NCBI RefSeq assembly: GCF_000332475.2
Contig: NZ_AOGX02000016.1
Span: 62,001 to 126,000 of the forward strand
Source: Leptospira yanagawae serovar Saopaulo str. Sao Paulo = ATCC 700523
Lineage (GTDB): Bacteria > Spirochaetota > Leptospiria > Leptospirales > Leptospiraceae
Direction: 5' to 3'
DNA length: 64,000 nucleotides
Shown here in pieces: positions 61,776 through 64,000 of the stretch. Each line of letters begins with the position of its first letter. Position 1 is the stretch's first letter. Made by a program: the position numbers and the translations under genes. The notes beneath the pieces are model-generated. The model searched no databases, was not told the DNA's origin, and saw only the letters and a program-made list of their open reading frames with translations.

Positions 61776-62339
61776 ATGAAAATAAAACTCAAATTCTTAG
61801 TTCCAATCTTATTGATTGGTATGATGGTTTCCCAATGTGACCTTTTTGACCCAAAGTCAAAGATTACAAACAATGAACTTGTCGAAATTTTGACATTACA
61901 ACAATTGAATGCAAATAGCATGAGTGAAGGCCAAAAATTAGGCCTTACGATTGCATATAGCCACCGTTTCAGTGTAAAAAACGGTCCTCAATTATTTTGC
62001 CGTGAATATTCGACAGCATATTTAGAAAAACAAGCAGAATGGGAATTGAATATTGAACAAACTTATGCCACAATTGGAAATGCAATAGGAATTGATATAG
62101 TAGTGGAAAGAATCAATGGTCCCTGCGCAATCAACAATAAAATCAGTGCTTGCCATTACGACGGAGTTGATGGAATCAACGACTTAATCCCTTATGCTTA
62201 TTCTACAGAAGGAGAACATCAATATTTAATTCCAGCATATATTTATTATGGAATCACAAATCTTAAAAATGCTAAAGAAGCCTGCGAAGGTTATAACGGA
62301 ACTTATGTTTGTTATGATCCAAGTAAGTGTTGGCAATAA
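61776..62339 (+). CDS. small lipoprotein after the TonB receptor
   Basis: A 187-residue predicted lipoprotein (signal ending MMVSQC). The mature part has three Cys pairs-worth of cysteines (LFCREYS, GPCAINNKISACHYDG, ACEGYNGTYVC, SKCWQ) and several Tyr. It has a good Shine-Dalgarno sequence (TGGAGAA) and lies 16 bases after the receptor, so it is probably an accessory surface protein for the same ligand. No family recognised. Confidence 0.7.
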   Translation: MKIKLKFLVPILLIGMMVSQCDLFDPKSKITNNELVEILTLQQLNANSMSEGQKLGLTIAYSHRFSVKNGPQLFCREYSTAYLEKQAEWELNIEQTYATIGNAIGIDIVVERINGPCAINNKISACHYDGVDGINDLIPYAYSTEGEHQYLIPAYIYYGITNLKNAKEACEGYNGTYVCYDPSKCWQ

Positions 62340-62352
62340 ACATTAAGATTGT

Positions 62353-63462
62353 TTATCGAATATTGGAACCTAATGAAAAAGATTGGGTTCTAGTATTTAT
62401 ACTCTTAATTTTGTTTTGCCTTTTTTTATAAAATATCAAAAATCCACTAATCGAAAGTATTGCAGGTGTCAGGCCTCCCATTACCCATAAAATTTTACTG
62501 AAATGATTTGCGAAAGTTCCAAAATGTAACGGTCTAAATGCATCTAAAACTTGAGTGAGCAGTGATACTTTCGAAATATCAACTTTACGTACAATGTCCT
62601 CGGTATTGGGAATGAACAATACATAGGATCCATATCGGCTCTCCCAAGCAGATGATTGGAATCGATTTCCATATAAACCGATAGGTTCGTCTTCTGAATG
62701 GTGTGGAAAAGAAATGTAACCTAGTTGGAATCCTGGGATTTGAATTTTAGATTTTTTTAATAATGATTCAATTGATTTTGATTCCGACCATAGTCCATGA
62801 ACAATTTTTTCCTCAGGATGATTACGAATCAAAGTATCACGAATACTCCACCAACCACCTGTTATTGCTAATATGAGATGAAACCAAACTGCATTAATAC
62901 CAACAAATTTATGTAAGTCGGAAAATAGGATTTGAAAACTTTCTTTAAATCGCAACCGAAATAAACTATTCCAAAATCGTTTGTAAAGTTTAATCCCAGT
63001 GAATACTAATAATAAATAGATAATCGCAAAACAACCTGTGATAAAATAACCGATTCCTCCCATAAATAAACTATAATGCAAAACTAATAGAAACCCATAG
63101 AAACTATCTCTGCGATCGTCCTTTAACGAACCGATCACATTCCCTTGGAAAGGATCTAAAAGATAAACGAATTCTTGATTTGGATTTTCCTTATGATGGT
63201 ACCAAATTTGATCTGGTTGGTCCACGATATCTGAGACGAGCCATCCTGCAATACTGCCATCAGGAACCTGTTTTTGGAATTGGTGGTAAAGTGTATCAAA
63301 TCCCAATCGTTTTTCACTACCTCCTATCTCCATAGGCGTCAAAAAGGATTGAATTTCTTTTCCATATACGAGCAAAGAACCAGTAATCCCGAGAATCAGT
63401 AAAAATAGAGAACCAAAAAGTCCTAAGACCAGATGGAGTTTGTACCAATGTTTTGCTTTCAA
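62353..63462 (-). CDS. PepSY-associated transmembrane protein
   Basis: A 369-residue membrane protein of the PepSY_TM type, related to siderophore- or heme-associated PiuB/FoxB/FsrB proteins. Helix 1 is YKLHLVLGLFGSLFLLILGI with TGSLLVY; then a PepSY-like periplasmic part; middle helices (FFITG-like GYFITGCFAIIYLLLVFTGI) and a conserved WFHLILAITGGWWSIRD helix with a His; a last helix VMGGLTPAILSISGFLIFYK. Such proteins probably reduce or handle iron chelates at the inner membrane. A Fur-box-like sequence lies 36 bases upstream. Confidence 0.87.
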   Translation of the reverse strand: MKAKHWYKLHLVLGLFGSLFLLILGITGSLLVYGKEIQSFLTPMEIGGSEKRLGFDTLYHQFQKQVPDGSIAGWLVSDIVDQPDQIWYHHKENPNQEFVYLLDPFQGNVIGSLKDDRRDSFYGFLLVLHYSLFMGGIGYFITGCFAIIYLLLVFTGIKLYKRFWNSLFRLRFKESFQILFSDLHKFVGINAVWFHLILAITGGWWSIRDTLIRNHPEEKIVHGLWSESKSIESLLKKSKIQIPGFQLGYISFPHHSEDEPIGLYGNRFQSSAWESRYGSYVLFIPNTEDIVRKVDISKVSLLTQVLDAFRPLHFGTFANHFSKILWVMGGLTPAILSISGFLIFYKKRQNKIKSINTRTQSFSLGSNIR

Positions 63463-63497
63463 TTTTCTTTCCTAAGGCTCATTTTTTCCATTCAAAC

Positions 63498-63516
63498 GAG
63501 AATAGGTCTCATTTTC
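63498..63516 (-). promoter_or_regulatory. Fur-box-like operator
   Basis: Read on the minus strand, GAAAATGAGACCTATTCTC matches 13 of 19 positions of the Fur consensus and overlaps the expected promoter region (TTGACT just upstream as a -35 box). It would place the PepSY gene, and perhaps the receptor cluster, under iron control. Confidence 0.4.
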
Positions 63517-63602
63517 AAGTCAATTTGATTGCTATGCTTAGGGTTTCAAATTCCGACCCAAAACAATGGTTTTGAGTGTGAACCGGAATTCGTCTTTTGG
63601 AA

Positions 63603-64000
63603 TCAATGACTCGAGAGACATCTCTTTATGATCTGACTCACTTCTGGTCGGCAACTACCACAGCCGGTTCCAGCTCCCGTTTTTTCCATCACTTCGTTTA
63701 AATCTTTTGCACCAAATTGGATTACGTCCTCGATATTTCCCTGTCCTACTCCATTACAAGAACACACTAATACACCTTTCGGAGGTTTGGCGGTGGATAT
63801 ACTGGACAAAAGTTGTTGCCGTTTATCACCTAACTCTAATCCAGAAGCAATTAAATTTTTATATTCAACAAACTCTGATTTGTCTCCAACAAGTATGGCT
63901 CCCACCAACTTGTCACCTTTCACAATACATTTTTTGTATTTGCGTCTTTTACGATCCATAAAGACAATTTCTTCATATTCATCCGATAAGTCTTCAAACT
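63603..64000 (-). CDS. [2Fe-2S] BFD-type domain at the C-terminus of a reductase (5' end outside window)
   Basis: The frame stays open to the right edge, so the N-terminal part is missing. The visible C-terminus has the end of a pyridine-nucleotide-disulfide oxidoreductase (YKKCIVKGDKLVGAILVGD, as in NirB/NasB-type reductases) and a BFD [2Fe-2S] domain: CSCNGVGQGNIEDVI and TGAGTGCGSCRPEV, giving the four cluster Cys (CxC and CxxC). It ends soon after, without the siroheme domains of nitrite reductase. It may be an electron-transfer subunit or a ferric reductase component. Confidence 0.8.
   Translation of the reverse strand, partial: FEDLSDEYEEIVFMDRKRRKYKKCIVKGDKLVGAILVGDKSEFVEYKNLIASGLELGDKRQQLLSSISTAKPPKGVLVCSCNGVGQGNIEDVIQFGAKDLNEVMEKTGAGTGCGSCRPEVSQIIKRCLSSH

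Noticed and set aside
1..64000. tRNA, rRNA, CRISPR arrays, insertion sequences or prophage genes
   Set aside because: None could be recognised: gaps are all under 200 bases or so, with no cloverleaf-like, spaced-repeat or transposase sequence seen.

Overview
The window looks like chromosome of a spirochaete of the genus Leptospira. Reasons: many exported proteins with loose spirochaetal lipoprotein signals (a hydrophobic stretch ending in ...SC, ...NC or ...QC), a giant membrane-anchored coiled-coil protein, a DUF1577-type protein, a bacterial histone like those described from Leptospira and Bdellovibrio, and a moderately AT-rich base composition. By eye the right half (about 37-64 kb) is more AT-rich than the left. 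Species cannot be fixed by eye. No tRNA, rRNA, CRISPR array, insertion sequence or phage module was seen, and no gap between genes exceeds 300 bases.

Region by region. 0-7.8 kb: tail of a VWA-like protein, an acyl-CoA ligase-like enzyme and a NadR-type NAD salvage enzyme in one overlapping run, then a dioxygenase-like gene and a membrane methyltransferase on the minus strand, then an acyltransferase, an ATPase-fold protein and a ferritin-like di-iron protein. 7.8-14 kb: the coiled-coil giant, a 67-residue histone, methionine aminopeptidase, a tiny exported Cys-Pro peptide, a lone receiver domain, and thiM-thiE. 14-25 kb: queG, small metabolic and envelope genes, two tandem paralogous repeat lipoproteins, a patatin phospholipase, a DUF1577/PilZ-like protein, a degenerate HepT-like protein and an FKBP isomerase. 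25-33 kb: a YHYH/MORN/SCO1 lipoprotein trio, an ABC-F/ABC exporter set, purT and an ankyrin protein. 33-37.5 kb: an AraC regulator and a copper-resistance operon (exported metal-binding protein, CopZ, CopA) facing a CueR-like activator across a promoter with the 19-bp spacer typical of MerR regulation.

37.5-50 kb holds surface-polymer-type membrane genes, a STAS protein, a large P2C (Na,K-ATPase-like) pump with a PTS EIIA-like domain at its N-terminus, an SDR enzyme and a neutral ceramidase. 50-58.5 kb holds an LpxR-like lipid A deacylase, an MFS transporter with a GH2 glycosidase and a YheT-like hydrolase, and a two-gene operon whose second product is a divergent flagellin homologue lacking the C-terminal D0 helix. 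58.7-64 kb is probably an iron/metal uptake cluster: TonB-dependent receptor, small lipoprotein, PepSY membrane protein behind a Fur-box-like site, and the tail of a BFD-type [2Fe-2S] oxidoreductase.

The best candidates for undescribed biology are the EIIA-P-type ATPase fusion, the truncated flagellin homologue with its unknown partner, and the coupling of a membrane-anchored coiled coil ending in a helix-turn-helix-like segment to a histone gene.
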